A program made the position numbers and the translations under genes. Shown one piece after another: positions 24,380 to 32,635 of a stretch of 64,000 nt of DNA (position 1 is its first letter; each line of letters opens with the position of its first letter). Source of the DNA: JAHQVK01 sp036788295 (GTDB taxonomy: Bacteria > Myxococcota > Kuafuiibacteriia > Kuafuiibacteriales > Kuafuiibacteriaceae). Under the pieces are notes generated by a model, which did no database searches, was not told the origin of the DNA, and was given only the letters and a program-made list of their open reading frames with translations. The stretch spans positions 186,001 to 250,000 of the forward strand of contig DAIQNR010000001.1 of assembly GCA_036788295.1 (NCBI GenBank), given 5' to 3'.

Positions 24380-25540
24380 ATGAGCACCGCGACGATGCAG
24401 GACCACGAGATCTTCGACGAGGCGCAGCGGGCCTTTCGCCAGACGGTGCGGAGGTTCGCGGAGGGGCTCGCGCCGTTCGCCGAGGAGTGGGACGAGGCGG
24501 GGATCTTCCCTCGCGAGGTCTTCACCCAAGCGGCGGCGCTCGGCCTGTTCGGGATCCGGGCGAGCCCCGAGGTGGGCGGCCTCGGTCTGGACTGGTGGAC
24601 GTCGGTCCCGTACATCGAGGAGCTGGTGCGGAGCCGGAACGCCGGCCTGAACATGGCCTTGATGGTCCAGTCCGACATGGCCACCCCGATCCTCGACGAG
24701 ATCGGCTCCGACGAGGTGAAGCGTGAGTTCCTCGCCCCCGCCATCGCCGGCGAGAAGATCGCGGCGCTCGGGGTGAGTGAGCCGGGCGGAGGTTCCGACG
24801 TCGCCGCCATCCGCACCACCGCCCGCCCCGACGGCGGCGATTACGTCATCAACGGCCAGAAGCTGTGGATCACGAACGGGACCCGCGCCGACTTCATCAC
24901 CCTGGCCGTCCGAACCGGCGACGATGGGTATGGCGGCATCACGCTGCTCGTGTTTCCCACCGACGTGAAGGGATTTCACGTTGGAAAGAAGATCAAGAAG
25001 ATCGGGAACAAATCCTCCGATACGGCCGAGCTGTTCTTCGAGGACTGCCGCGTCCCCCAGCGCTACCGCCTGGGGGAAGAGAACATGGGCTTCTACCACA
25101 TCATGACGAATTTCCAGGGCGAGCGATTGGTTGCGGCGCTCGCCGCGTGCTCCGGCATGTCCCTCGCGGTGGAGGACGCGCTCGCGTACGGGAACGACCG
25201 AAAGGCGTTCGGACGGCCGATCTCGAAGTTCCAGGTGTGGAAACACAAGCTGGCGGAGCACGTGACCGCGATCGAGGCCGCCAAGAGGCTGACCTACTAC
25301 TCAGTGGATAGGTTCAACAAGGATCCAGCGACTTCGGTCGAGGCGATCTCGATGGCCAAGCTCTTCGCCGGGGACCTCGCCCAGCGGGTGATGTACGACT
25401 GCATGCAGCTGCATGGAGGGTTCGGCTACACGACGGAGTATCCGATTGGCCGGGCCTTCACCGACACCCGTCTGCTGACCATCGGCGGCGGAACTTCGGA
25501 GGTCATGAAGGAGATCATCATCAAGCTCCGAGGTTGGTGA
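24380..25540 (+). CDS. acyl-CoA dehydrogenase
   Basis: FAD-dependent dehydrogenase of 386 residues that introduces an alpha-beta double bond into an acyl-CoA and passes electrons to ETF. Family signatures in order are GVSEPGGGSD (131–140), YVINGQKLWITNG, GERLVAALAACSGM, a RKAFGRPISKFQ motif, MQLHGGFGYTTEYPIGRAFTD and the C-terminal IGGGTSEVMKEII. Medium-chain enzymes have their catalytic Glu in that last motif, but it is Gly here. The acid E248 in GERLV matches the alternative position used by isovaleryl- and long-chain-type enzymes. A GGAGG site precedes the ATG. It probably sits under control of the upstream palindrome. The exact substrate cannot be told. Confidence 0.93.
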   Translation: MSTATMQDHEIFDEAQRAFRQTVRRFAEGLAPFAEEWDEAGIFPREVFTQAAALGLFGIRASPEVGGLGLDWWTSVPYIEELVRSRNAGLNMALMVQSDMATPILDEIGSDEVKREFLAPAIAGEKIAALGVSEPGGGSDVAAIRTTARPDGGDYVINGQKLWITNGTRADFITLAVRTGDDGYGGITLLVFPTDVKGFHVGKKIKKIGNKSSDTAELFFEDCRVPQRYRLGEENMGFYHIMTNFQGERLVAALAACSGMSLAVEDALAYGNDRKAFGRPISKFQVWKHKLAEHVTAIEAAKRLTYYSVDRFNKDPATSVEAISMAKLFAGDLAQRVMYDCMQLHGGFGYTTEYPIGRAFTDTRLLTIGGGTSEVMKEIIIKLRGW

Positions 25541-25585
25541 ACACTGGCCCTTTTCTTCGGACCGAAGCCGTGCTCCTCCCCGGGC

Positions 25586-25930
25586 ATGGTCACCGGCTTT
25601 GCATGGCTGCTCGCTCTTCAGTGGCTCGGTGAGGTGCTCGTCCGCCTCGCTGGCCTGCCCGTCCCCGGCCCGGTGCTGGGCATGGCGCTGCTTCTCGGCT
25701 GGCTCACCGCCACCGGGGGGCCCAGCCCCACACTCGACAAGACGTCCACCGGCCTGCTCGCCCACTTGTCGCTCTTGTTCGTACCCGCCGGGGTGGGCGT
25801 GATCGCCCACCTCGGGCCGCTCGCCGACGCCGCGCTCCCCCTGACCGCCGCCATCGTCGTCGGCACGGTGGTGGCCCTCGTCGTGACGGGGCTGGTCACC
25901 CAGGCCCTCGCTGGTTCGGAGGCGCAGTGA
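25586..25930 (+). CDS. lrgA: CidA/LrgA family holin-like membrane protein
   Basis: A 114-residue inner-membrane protein with four predicted hydrophobic helices. Family landmarks are LPVPGPVLGMALLLGWL (about 24–40) and LLAHLSLLFVPAGVGVI (58–74), the latter typical of LrgA/CidA/YohJ. These proteins were described as holin/antiholin-like and, more recently, as carriers of pyruvate and related by-products together with LrgB. Its stop overlaps the next gene's start by four bases, so both subunits are made together. The start is the ATG at 25586, 45 bases after the dehydrogenase, so the three genes could be one transcript. Confidence 0.9.
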   Translation: MVTGFAWLLALQWLGEVLVRLAGLPVPGPVLGMALLLGWLTATGGPSPTLDKTSTGLLAHLSLLFVPAGVGVIAHLGPLADAALPLTAAIVVGTVVALVVTGLVTQALAGSEAQ

Positions 25931-26667
25931 GCACGGAGCTGTTCGCGCTTTGGACCTACCTGTCGGCGCAGCCGCTCACCGGGCTCGCCGCGACCTTGCT
26001 CGCGTTCGCGCTCGCCGAGTGGCTCCACCGCCGGGCGGCGAAGGGTCGGCTCGCCCCGGTGGCGCCGCTGCTGAACCCGGTGCTCGTGGCCGCAGCCCTG
26101 CTCGGGGCGATGCTGGCGGCGACGAAGACCCCGTACAGCCGCTACTTCGAGGGCGCCCAGTTCGTGCATTTCCTCCTCGGGCCGGCCACCGTCGCGCTGG
26201 CGGTCCCCCTGCACAAGAACCTCGGCGCGGTTCGGCGGTCGGCGGTCGCGGTCTCCGTGGGCCTGGTCGCCGGAAGCCTCACCGCGATCGGGACCGCGGT
26301 GGGACTGGCGGCGGCGTTCGGGGCCGACCGGTCCCTGCTCGCCACCGTGGCCCCGAAATCGGTGACGACTCCGGTGGCGATGGCGCTCGCCGAGCAGCTG
26401 GGCGGCTTGCCTCCGGTGACGGCGATCGTGGTCATCCTCACCGGAGTGGTCGGCGGCGTCCTCGGGGGCCCGGCCCTCGACCGGGCCCGGGTTTCGGACC
26501 CCCGGGCCCGAGGCCTCGCCTACGGGGTGGCCTCCCACGGGGTCGGAACCGCCCGGGCGTTCTCCGAAGGACAGACCACCGGAGCGTTCTCGAGCCTCGC
26601 CCTCGGCGCCAACGCCCTGTTCACGGCGCTCGCGCTGCCGGCGCTGGCCGCGTTGCTCTCGGGCTGA
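25927..26667 (+). CDS. lrgB: LrgB/CidB family membrane protein
   Basis: A 246-residue partner of the preceding protein, with about eight hydrophobic segments. Hallmarks are LLGPATVALAVPLHKNL, LLATVAPKSVTTPVAMALAE and the C-terminal YGVASHGVGTARAF, all conserved in YohK/LrgB/CidB. Together with LrgA it forms an inner-membrane exporter or death-effector-like module. The start codon is GTG within the overlap with lrgA. It ends one base before the convergent stop of the PD40-like lipoprotein gene, so there is no room for a terminator on either side. Confidence 0.93.
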   Translation: MSTELFALWTYLSAQPLTGLAATLLAFALAEWLHRRAAKGRLAPVAPLLNPVLVAAALLGAMLAATKTPYSRYFEGAQFVHFLLGPATVALAVPLHKNLGAVRRSAVAVSVGLVAGSLTAIGTAVGLAAAFGADRSLLATVAPKSVTTPVAMALAEQLGGLPPVTAIVVILTGVVGGVLGGPALDRARVSDPRARGLAYGVASHGVGTARAFSEGQTTGAFSSLALGANALFTALALPALAALLSG

Positions 26668-27762
26668 TCACGGCACGATCTGCGGCGTCGCCAGCGAAAA
26701 CAGGTACCCGGCCGTGCCCCCGGGATCGAGGTCGAATCGGTGGCCGGCGACCCGGAATCGAAACGGGTTCTCGCCGTTTCGGCCGGCGATGAACAGGGAG
26801 AGCGTCGGGTTGTCCCCATCGAAGGGCCGGTAGACCCCATCCACCACCATCACGTCCCCCCGAAAGCTCCCCGACACCGGAAAGGGCGGGAAAAAACCGG
26901 AGGGGCTCGCGGTCCGGTCCGGTGCCCCGACGGTGCCCCCGATGCCAGCGAGCAGCTGGTCGAGCGAGGAGCCGGTCGGCCCCAGCGTGGGGTCGAACTC
27001 GAGCAGCTCTTGGGGGAGGACCAAGCGGCGCGGCTCCGGCCACGCGAGGTGCTGACCGAAACAGCGGACGACCCGGCCGGAGGGCAGCTCGTACGCCCCT
27101 TCGCACAGGTAGCGGCCGCCCTCGAGCTCGAGGTCGTGAAGCCACACGCCGTAGTCCACCGGTCCCCGGGGTCCGAGGGTCCGCACCGAGAATTCGGTGA
27201 ACGCGAGCCGGGCGCTCTGGGGGGTGGGGTCGAACGCGGGAGCGTCCTGGATGACCCCCGGTCTCGGGTTGACGGGCCGCGCGTTCGAACCGTCCCGGTT
27301 GGCGACCCAGACCTGGGTCTCGACCAAGTTGGTCCCCCGGATTGGGGCCCGGGTGTCCCGTCGCACCCAGGCCACCCGGTCCCCGTCGGCGGAAACGGCG
27401 GGCAGGCTGTCCACGAAGTCGCTCTCGCGGACGTCGCTGACCCGCCGGATGTCGCCCTGTTCGTCGGCGAGGAGAATTCCCTGCCCTTCCCGCACGAACG
27501 CGAGCGACCGTCCGTCGGGCGCGATCGATGGCTGGGTCTCGTCACCCGAGGCCCGGGTCAACGGGAGAAACGATCGCTCGCTCGCCAAGGAACCGCCGAG
27601 CGGGGCCCAAAGCAGATCGTAGCCGTCGGCGCCGGGCACCGCGGCGGTGGCGAAGACGACCCCGCCCGACAGCTCGGCGAGGCTGACCGGCAGCGCCGTC
27701 CCCTCGTCGCCTGCGCCGGCCTCGCATCCGAGGAGCAGCCCCAGCACCCACCAAGCCCGCAT
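26668..27762 (-). CDS. PD40/TolB-like beta-propeller lipoprotein
   Basis: Exported lipoprotein of 364 residues. The N-terminus is a very short signal peptide ending LLLGC, with C13 the expected lipidated residue. The body has TolB/PD40-type blades: TQPSIAPDGRSLAFVREGQG, SLPAVSADGDRVAWVRRDT, QDAPAFDPTPQSARLAFTEF, and a closing DNPTLSLFIAGRNGENPFRF. Only four or so blades are clear, short of a full six- or seven-bladed ring. TolB-like propellers bind peptides or peptidoglycan-associated partners, but nothing fixes the role here. It is alone on the minus strand between lrgB and a hairpin-containing gap. Confidence 0.8.
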   Translation of the reverse strand: MRAWWVLGLLLGCEAGAGDEGTALPVSLAELSGGVVFATAAVPGADGYDLLWAPLGGSLASERSFLPLTRASGDETQPSIAPDGRSLAFVREGQGILLADEQGDIRRVSDVRESDFVDSLPAVSADGDRVAWVRRDTRAPIRGTNLVETQVWVANRDGSNARPVNPRPGVIQDAPAFDPTPQSARLAFTEFSVRTLGPRGPVDYGVWLHDLELEGGRYLCEGAYELPSGRVVRCFGQHLAWPEPRRLVLPQELLEFDPTLGPTGSSLDQLLAGIGGTVGAPDRTASPSGFFPPFPVSGSFRGDVMVVDGVYRPFDGDNPTLSLFIAGRNGENPFRFRVAGHRFDLDPGGTAGYLFSLATPQIVP

Positions 27763-27870
27763 GGGGAACGTCTACCTCGAAGCGCGCGACGCTGCATCCG
27801 GCCGGCCTTGCGTCGGCCTCGATCGAGCGCGCTCCTTTCGCGCCGCCGGCACGGAATGGGCGGGATTATC

Positions 27871-27901
27871 TCGATTTCGAGCCTTTATTTCACGAAATCG
27901 A
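27871..27901. promoter_or_regulatory. 9-base-pair hairpin in an AT-rich intergenic gap
   Basis: TCGATTTCG (27871–27879) and CGAAATCGA (27893–27901) are perfect complements around a 13-base loop. The surroundings are locally AT-rich. No T-run follows on either strand, so a regulator site or a transcript-end structure is more likely than a classic terminator. The gap 27763–28076 otherwise shows no gene-like frame. Its right end carries AGGGAGGGG ahead of the next ATG. Confidence 0.4.
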
Positions 27902-28076
27902 ATGTTTTGACCGACACATTTTGGGGTGCCTGAGCCGAACGGAGGCATTGCGTCCCAACGTGGCAAGTGCGACGTTGAGGTGGCCGGCGGGTGGAGGCCC
28001 TTCGGCATCGCCCTCGACAATTCGACACCTCCGTGGAGAACATGCGAGGTCGAGGCGACCAAAGGGAGGGGTAACC

Positions 28077-28385
28077 ATGGTGACTGCGCGAAGCGAATCG
28101 CCTCTGCGGCTGCAAAAACGACGGCCGGACGGGCCGGTCCTGGTGGGTACACTCCGGCGAGTGTACGACCTCGACGGAACGCTCGATCCGGTCTGCGTGC
28201 TCGTCACGGACCAGGGCGAAGCGTTTCACTTGAGCTCGCTCGGAGCCAGCAACGACGAGCATGTCGACGTCGCCGCTGCCCTCGGGCGCTTCGAGGCCCA
28301 GCTCGTCGGGGTTCGGTTCGAGCGACGAGAGGACACCGTATTCGGGCCCAGCCTGTGGGGCGTGTCGGTCGAAACGCTCGACTGA
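28077..28385 (+). CDS. small unrecognised protein
   Basis: A 102-residue soluble protein with no known family. It looks folded and beta-rich: GPVLVGTLRRVYDLDGTLDP, VCVLVTDQGEAFHLSSLG, FEAQLVGVRFERRED, ending FGPSLWGVSVETLD. This is the alternating pattern of a small OB- or barrel-type domain. The ATG at 28077 has a strong ribosome site (GGGAGGGG). Antisense frames over it are poor. It lies 29 bases before the HEAT/TPR gene in the same direction and may share its transcript. Confidence 0.65.
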   Translation: MVTARSESPLRLQKRRPDGPVLVGTLRRVYDLDGTLDPVCVLVTDQGEAFHLSSLGASNDEHVDVAAALGRFEAQLVGVRFERREDTVFGPSLWGVSVETLD

Positions 28386-28414
28386 CCGGGGGCCGCTGGG
28401 GTTAGGCTCCGGTT

Positions 28415-30352
28415 GTGCTCGCGCTGGTGCTGGCCAGCCTCGCCGCCGAGCCCCCGCGCGTCGACGTTCGGGCGGCGCGGGCCGCGCTCGAGGGCTCCAC
28501 CCCGAGCCAAGCTCCCCAATGGACCGGGCTCGACCTGACCTTGAACGTGACGAACCGCCTTCCGGTAGCCGTACGCGACCTCCAGGTCGATGTGACGCTC
28601 GTGGTGGGCCCGAGCGCGGCTGCCGTACCCGGGTGGACCTTTCGGGACACGCGGGTGGAGGGCCGGGTGGCGGCGCAATCCACGGTTCAGCTGCCCCTTC
28701 GGATCAACCTCCCCCGCCGCCGCCACTCCCCCGCGGCGGAAGACGTCCGATTCGAGGTGGAGGCCCGCTCGTTTCGGCTCGACCCACCGGCGCTGGCGCT
28801 GGCCGTCGAGCTGCTCGGTTCGAGCGCTGCCAGCGACCAACGGGCGGCGCTCGCCAGCTTCGAGCCGGCGCCTTGGTGGTCGGAGACCACCGCCGCGCGC
28901 ATCGCCAGCCCGCTCTTGCTCGAGCTCGACCGGGCACCGGACCAGCCGACCGCCGCCGCCGCCCTCCGGCTCTTGCTGGCGGTCCGGGCCCTCGGGAGCC
29001 TGCAGCGGCCGGAGGCGGTGGCCCCGCTGCTGGCCCTGCCGGCGAGCGTGGACAAAGAGGCGTGGGGCCGCGCGGTGCTCGACCTGGCCTCCCGCGTCGT
29101 CGCCGGCTCGGACCGGGACGACCCCCGGATCGAGCTGCTGCCCCGGTGGGCCCGCCGAATCGCCACCCTGCTCGGGGTCAACGCCCGCGACGCGCTGGAC
29201 CAAGCGGCGACGGACGCCATCCTCCGCATCGGAGACCGGGCTGTCCCTCCCCTCATCGGGGCGCTCGGGGGGCCGCCGGAGCGAGCCGCTCGAGCCCGAT
29301 CCCTGCTCGAAGCCATGGGCCGCCCCACCCCGAAGTCGCAGCTCGCGGTCGAAGACCGGACCGTGCGTCGCGCTGTCCTCGAGGCGCTGGGCGCGCTCTC
29401 CCAACCGGATGTCCCCCCCGCGCTGGTCGAGGCGCTCACCGGGCCCGACGCCTCCTTCGCCGAGCGGGCGCTCCTGACCCAAGGGCCGCCGGCGCTGGGT
29501 CCGCTCGCCGAACGGCTCGGCGGACCTCGCGACGCGAGGGTTCGGGACGCGCTCACCGCCATCGGCACGATGCACCCGCGGGCGCTGGCCCGGGTCGCGG
29601 CCGAGCTGGGCGTACCGCCGCGGCGCGGGGAGCCGGTCCCGTCGATCGTCGGGCGGCTCGCCGCAGCGAGGGCCGGGGAGAGGGGCGCTCGGCTGCACGC
29701 GCTCGTGCAGGACGCGATCCGCCTCGGCGCGCAAGGCGGGTACCGAACCGCCATCGAGCGCATCGACCGGGTGCGGGTCGAGGCGCCGGAGGTCACCGAG
29801 CGCTACGCCGACCCGATCGCGCGCCTCTACGTCGGTCGGGCCGAGCAGCTGCTCGACCGAGGCGACTACGAAGCCGCCATCGAGGTGCTCGCGGCGGGGC
29901 GCGCGGTCCGCAGGCTCCCCGAGGCCGACATGCGGCTCGCCGACGCCCGGCTCGCCCTCGCCCGGGGTTACCTCGGGCTCGGCGACCTCGACCGAGCCAA
30001 GGAGGAGCTCGACGCCGTCCCGATCCCACGCGCCGACGCCGCTCGGCTCGGCGCAACCTGGCAGATCGCCACCGCCCGAGCGGCGCTGGACGAGGGCCGG
30101 CGCGCGGAGGCCAGAAAGGCGGTCGAGAGGGCCCGGGCGCTCGACCGCTCCCGGCCGGAGCTGGCGAGCCTCGAGCGCCGGCTCTGGCTCATTGACAACC
30201 TGCCCGTCGCGCTCACCTTCGGCGCCGGTGGGCCCGCGCTCTTGCTCGCCGCGCTGCTCGCGGCCCGGCGCCGGGGGGAGAAGGCCACCGTGGAAGCGGC
30301 CGCCCGCGCGGTGGACCAAGTCCCGCTTCAGCCGCCCGCAGACCGTCGGTAG
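28415..30352 (+). CDS. HEAT/TPR-repeat membrane-anchored protein
   Basis: A 645-residue exported or anchored protein starting at GTG 28415 with a short hydrophobic leader (LALVLASLAAE). Residues ~15–130 are beta-rich (LDLTLNVTNRLPVAVRDLQV), like an immunoglobulin-type domain. Residues ~150–430 hold helical HEAT-like pairs (AVPPLIGALGGPPERAARAR; PALVEALTGPDASFAERALL). Residues ~440–590 hold TPR-like helices (YRTAIERIDRVRVEAPEVTERY). A single transmembrane helix (ALTFGAGGPALLLAALLA) lies near 600–618, followed by a short cytoplasmic tail. The layout suggests a periplasmic scaffold. The last ~16 codons lie inside a 47-base direct repeat that recurs 88 bases downstream. Confidence 0.75.
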   Translation: MLALVLASLAAEPPRVDVRAARAALEGSTPSQAPQWTGLDLTLNVTNRLPVAVRDLQVDVTLVVGPSAAAVPGWTFRDTRVEGRVAAQSTVQLPLRINLPRRRHSPAAEDVRFEVEARSFRLDPPALALAVELLGSSAASDQRAALASFEPAPWWSETTAARIASPLLLELDRAPDQPTAAAALRLLLAVRALGSLQRPEAVAPLLALPASVDKEAWGRAVLDLASRVVAGSDRDDPRIELLPRWARRIATLLGVNARDALDQAATDAILRIGDRAVPPLIGALGGPPERAARARSLLEAMGRPTPKSQLAVEDRTVRRAVLEALGALSQPDVPPALVEALTGPDASFAERALLTQGPPALGPLAERLGGPRDARVRDALTAIGTMHPRALARVAAELGVPPRRGEPVPSIVGRLAAARAGERGARLHALVQDAIRLGAQGGYRTAIERIDRVRVEAPEVTERYADPIARLYVGRAEQLLDRGDYEAAIEVLAAGRAVRRLPEADMRLADARLALARGYLGLGDLDRAKEELDAVPIPRADAARLGATWQIATARAALDEGRRAEARKAVERARALDRSRPELASLERRLWLIDNLPVALTFGAGGPALLLAALLAARRRGEKATVEAAARAVDQVPLQPPADRR

Positions 30353-30440
30353 ACATCCGGGGCACGAAGGACGGGTGGAAGTCGCTGAAGCCTGCGCGGT
30401 GGACCAAGTCCCGCTTCAGCCGCCCGCCGACCGTCGGTAG
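30306..30440. repeat. 47-base direct repeat at a convergent gene junction
   Basis: Units 30306–30352 and 30394–30440 are identical except for one base (A at 30340, C at 30428). Upstream of the identical core, both copies continue with diverged sequence starting GTGGAAG, so the duplicated unit was about 65–70 bases. The first copy encodes the tail VDQVPLQPPADRR and stop of the HEAT/TPR protein. The second, read in reverse, forms the last codons of moaC. Confidence 0.9.
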
Positions 30441-31027
30441 GTACCGGAGCGGCCGCCGCGCTTTTCGAGAAGCTGCACCCGCTCGATGACCGCGGAGCGA
30501 TCCGACGACTTCACCATGTCGTACAGGGTGAGGGCGGCGACCGCGACCGCCGTCATCGCCTCCATCTCTACCCCGGTCGGCCCCACCGAAGCGACCTCGG
30601 CCTCGACGCGAACGCCCCCTGCCTCGAGCTCGAACCGAACCGCCGCGTGGCAGATCGCGATCGGGTGGGCGAGCGGCAGCAGGTCCGACGTCCGTTTCGC
30701 CGCGGCGATGCCAGCGACCCGCGCCACCGCGAGCGCGTCCCCCTTGGCGAGCGTCGCTGCCTCGAGACGCGCCACCGTGGCCGGCTCGAGCCGGAGAAAC
30801 CCATCGGCGACCGCCGAGCGCCGGGTCGCCTCCTTGTCCCCGACGTCCACCATGTGAGCCGCTCCGCGGTCGTCGAGGTGGGGCAGCCGAGCAAAGGCCC
30901 CCGAAGCTTCGAAGGCCCTCGAGGCTTCCCCCTCGGAGGCAAGCGGGCCGCGGTCCACCGAAGCCCTTTCGGGTGCGTCGGTCCGGGCACCGAGCGGGGC
31001 GCGGGGGTCGTCTTCCTCTCCCACCAT
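30416..31027 (-). CDS. moaC: cyclic pyranopterin monophosphate synthase (MoaC) with N-terminal extension
   Basis: Molybdenum-cofactor biosynthesis enzyme, acting with MoaA to turn GTP into cyclic pyranopterin monophosphate. Of 203 residues from the ATG at 31027, the MoaC core begins near residue 48 with LPHLDDRGAAHMVDVGDKEA. It continues with LAKGDALAVARVAGIAAAKR, TSDLLPLAHPIAI, GPTGVEMEAMTAVAVAALTL and YDMVKSSDRS, which holds the catalytic Asp and Lys, and ends LLEKRGGRSGTYRR. The ~47-residue N-terminal extension is low-complexity and unusual; a start nearer the core (no ATG seen there) is not excluded. The final SAGG is encoded by the direct repeat. Other mo genes are not in the window. Confidence 0.93.
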   Translation of the reverse strand: MVGEEDDPRAPLGARTDAPERASVDRGPLASEGEASRAFEASGAFARLPHLDDRGAAHMVDVGDKEATRRSAVADGFLRLEPATVARLEAATLAKGDALAVARVAGIAAAKRTSDLLPLAHPIAICHAAVRFELEAGGVRVEAEVASVGPTGVEMEAMTAVAVAALTLYDMVKSSDRSAVIERVQLLEKRGGRSGTYRRSAGG

Positions 31028-31052
31028 GGGAGCCGCTCGTAGCAGCGTCCGC

Positions 31053-32539
31053 TCAGAAGATGAAGCCGAGGCCCAGCTCCACCCGGTCGGCCTCGGCCGG
31101 ACCGAACGGGCGGTCGGCGCGGTTGTTCCGAAGCTGGTAGTTCGCTTTGAGCACAACGCTCCTTCGGGGTCGGAAGTTGAGCCCGAACGTCACGATGTCG
31201 AGGTCGCTGCGCTGGATGTCGTCCCGCCCGGTGAAGCGAGCGCTCACCGCGTCATGGGTATCGAGCCGCTCGTAACGGACGAAGATGGGCACCTTCATCT
31301 CGTCGGTCCGCCAAAGGAGCGTCCTCGACGGGTTTTCGTCCGTCCCCGCGAGCGCGGAGTACACATCGAACCCGAGCTCGAGGTAGTATCCATAGACCCG
31401 CTCACCGAGAATGACATCATTCATTCCCGAGGGATCAATGAGATCGGCGATGAGATCCGTGTCCGCCATCCATCCCACGGTCCCGAGCGCCATGAGGCTG
31501 AATGGTCCGTGCTCGAAGCGAGCGTGGGCGGACACGAGGCCCGTGTTCGCGTCCACCGTCTGCCGGACCCCATCGCGCTCGATCGCACGGCCGTTTCCGC
31601 TCTGCATCAGCACCCCGTTGACCGCCATCGAGAGCCCCTCGAATGGCTTGTAGGCGAGCTCGGCAGCGACCCCTGGGGTCTGAAAGATCAGGCGCTGCTT
31701 TCGGCCGCCCCGGATCCAGCTTCCGCCGATGAACGACTCTCCGTCGGCCCCCTGCAGGACCATGACCATGTATTTGAGTCCCTTCGCGATCGAGCCATGG
31801 ATCCCAAGCCCGAGGTCGATCCATTGGCTCGGGATGATGATGCGCTCGACCTCGGGTCGGTTCACCGAGTAGAACATGATGGGTTCGTCGTTCGTATTGA
31901 TGTATCCTACGGGGACTTGAAAGCTTCCCACTCGGACATTGAACGCGGGGTCTATGAGGAATTCGGCGAAATCTCGGGGAGCACCTCGATCTCGAACTCC
32001 CGCTGGCGGTCCTGAAAGACCTCGGCGAAGACCTCGGCGTAGAGGATGAGCCAATCCACCGGCTTGTAGGCCCCGTAGAGGACGAACCGATAGAGGTTGC
32101 TGTTGTACAGCTCGATGTCGCCGAGCGTGCGGTTCGCTTCGCCCAGGTATTCGTTGTGGGCGATCTCTCCGAAGCCGGAGATCGACCAGTTTCGCTTCGA
32201 GAAGAAGATCTTCGATGCCGCCGGGGGCAGCCCGGCCCGCTGCTCGTACGTCAGCTCCTCGATGAGATCGTCCACCCCGGAGGAAGCGTCGGACTCGGCA
32301 CCGGGCGCGACCGAAGACGTCGATGCGAGCGGTTCAGCCTCGGTGCCGGCCGCGACCGAGGACGTCGAGGCGAGCGGTTCGGCCTCGGCCGGAGTGCCTT
32401 CGAGCCACAACGCGGCCAGCACCGAAGCGGCGAGGGCTCGGGCGACCAGGCGAGCACGGCGGCGGTCCCCGAGACTCGGACCGGCGACTCTTGGGCGAGC
32501 ACGCACGGCGCTCGAGGAGGGTTCCGAAGGGTCGGTCAT
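31053..32539 (-). pseudogene. outer-membrane porin broken by a frameshift
   Basis: Two overlapping frames form one outer-membrane beta-barrel protein. The 5' part (32539 to 31952) has an N-terminal basic tail and signal-like helix, a duplicated AEPLASTSSVA segment, then barrel strands WSISGFGEIAHNEY and FVLYGAYKPVDWLILYAEV. It runs into a stop as EVLPEISPNSS. The 3' part (readable from ~32054 to 31053) picks up in another frame at RDFAEFLIDPAFNVRVGSF and ends with the classic aromatic FIF. Adding one C to the CCCC run (reverse strand; 31976–31979) restores EVLPRDFAEF. It resembles phosphate-selective-porin-like barrels. A true mutation, phase variation or a sequencing error are all possible. 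Confidence 0.75.
32306..32395. repeat. 45-base tandem duplication inside the porin gene
   Basis: Two adjacent 45-base units (32306–32350 and 32351–32395), about 90% identical, encode a repeated 15-residue segment built on EAEPLASTSSVA in the linker just after the signal sequence. The period is a multiple of three, so the repeat itself keeps the frame. Confidence 0.75.
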
Positions 32540-32635
32540 GGCGGGTCCGTCCTGGCAAGAACCGGACCGGGACCCGGGGCGGCGCCGACCGACGCCGCCC
32601 TGGGACGAAATGGTCGGGTGGCTCCCTGAGGCTGT

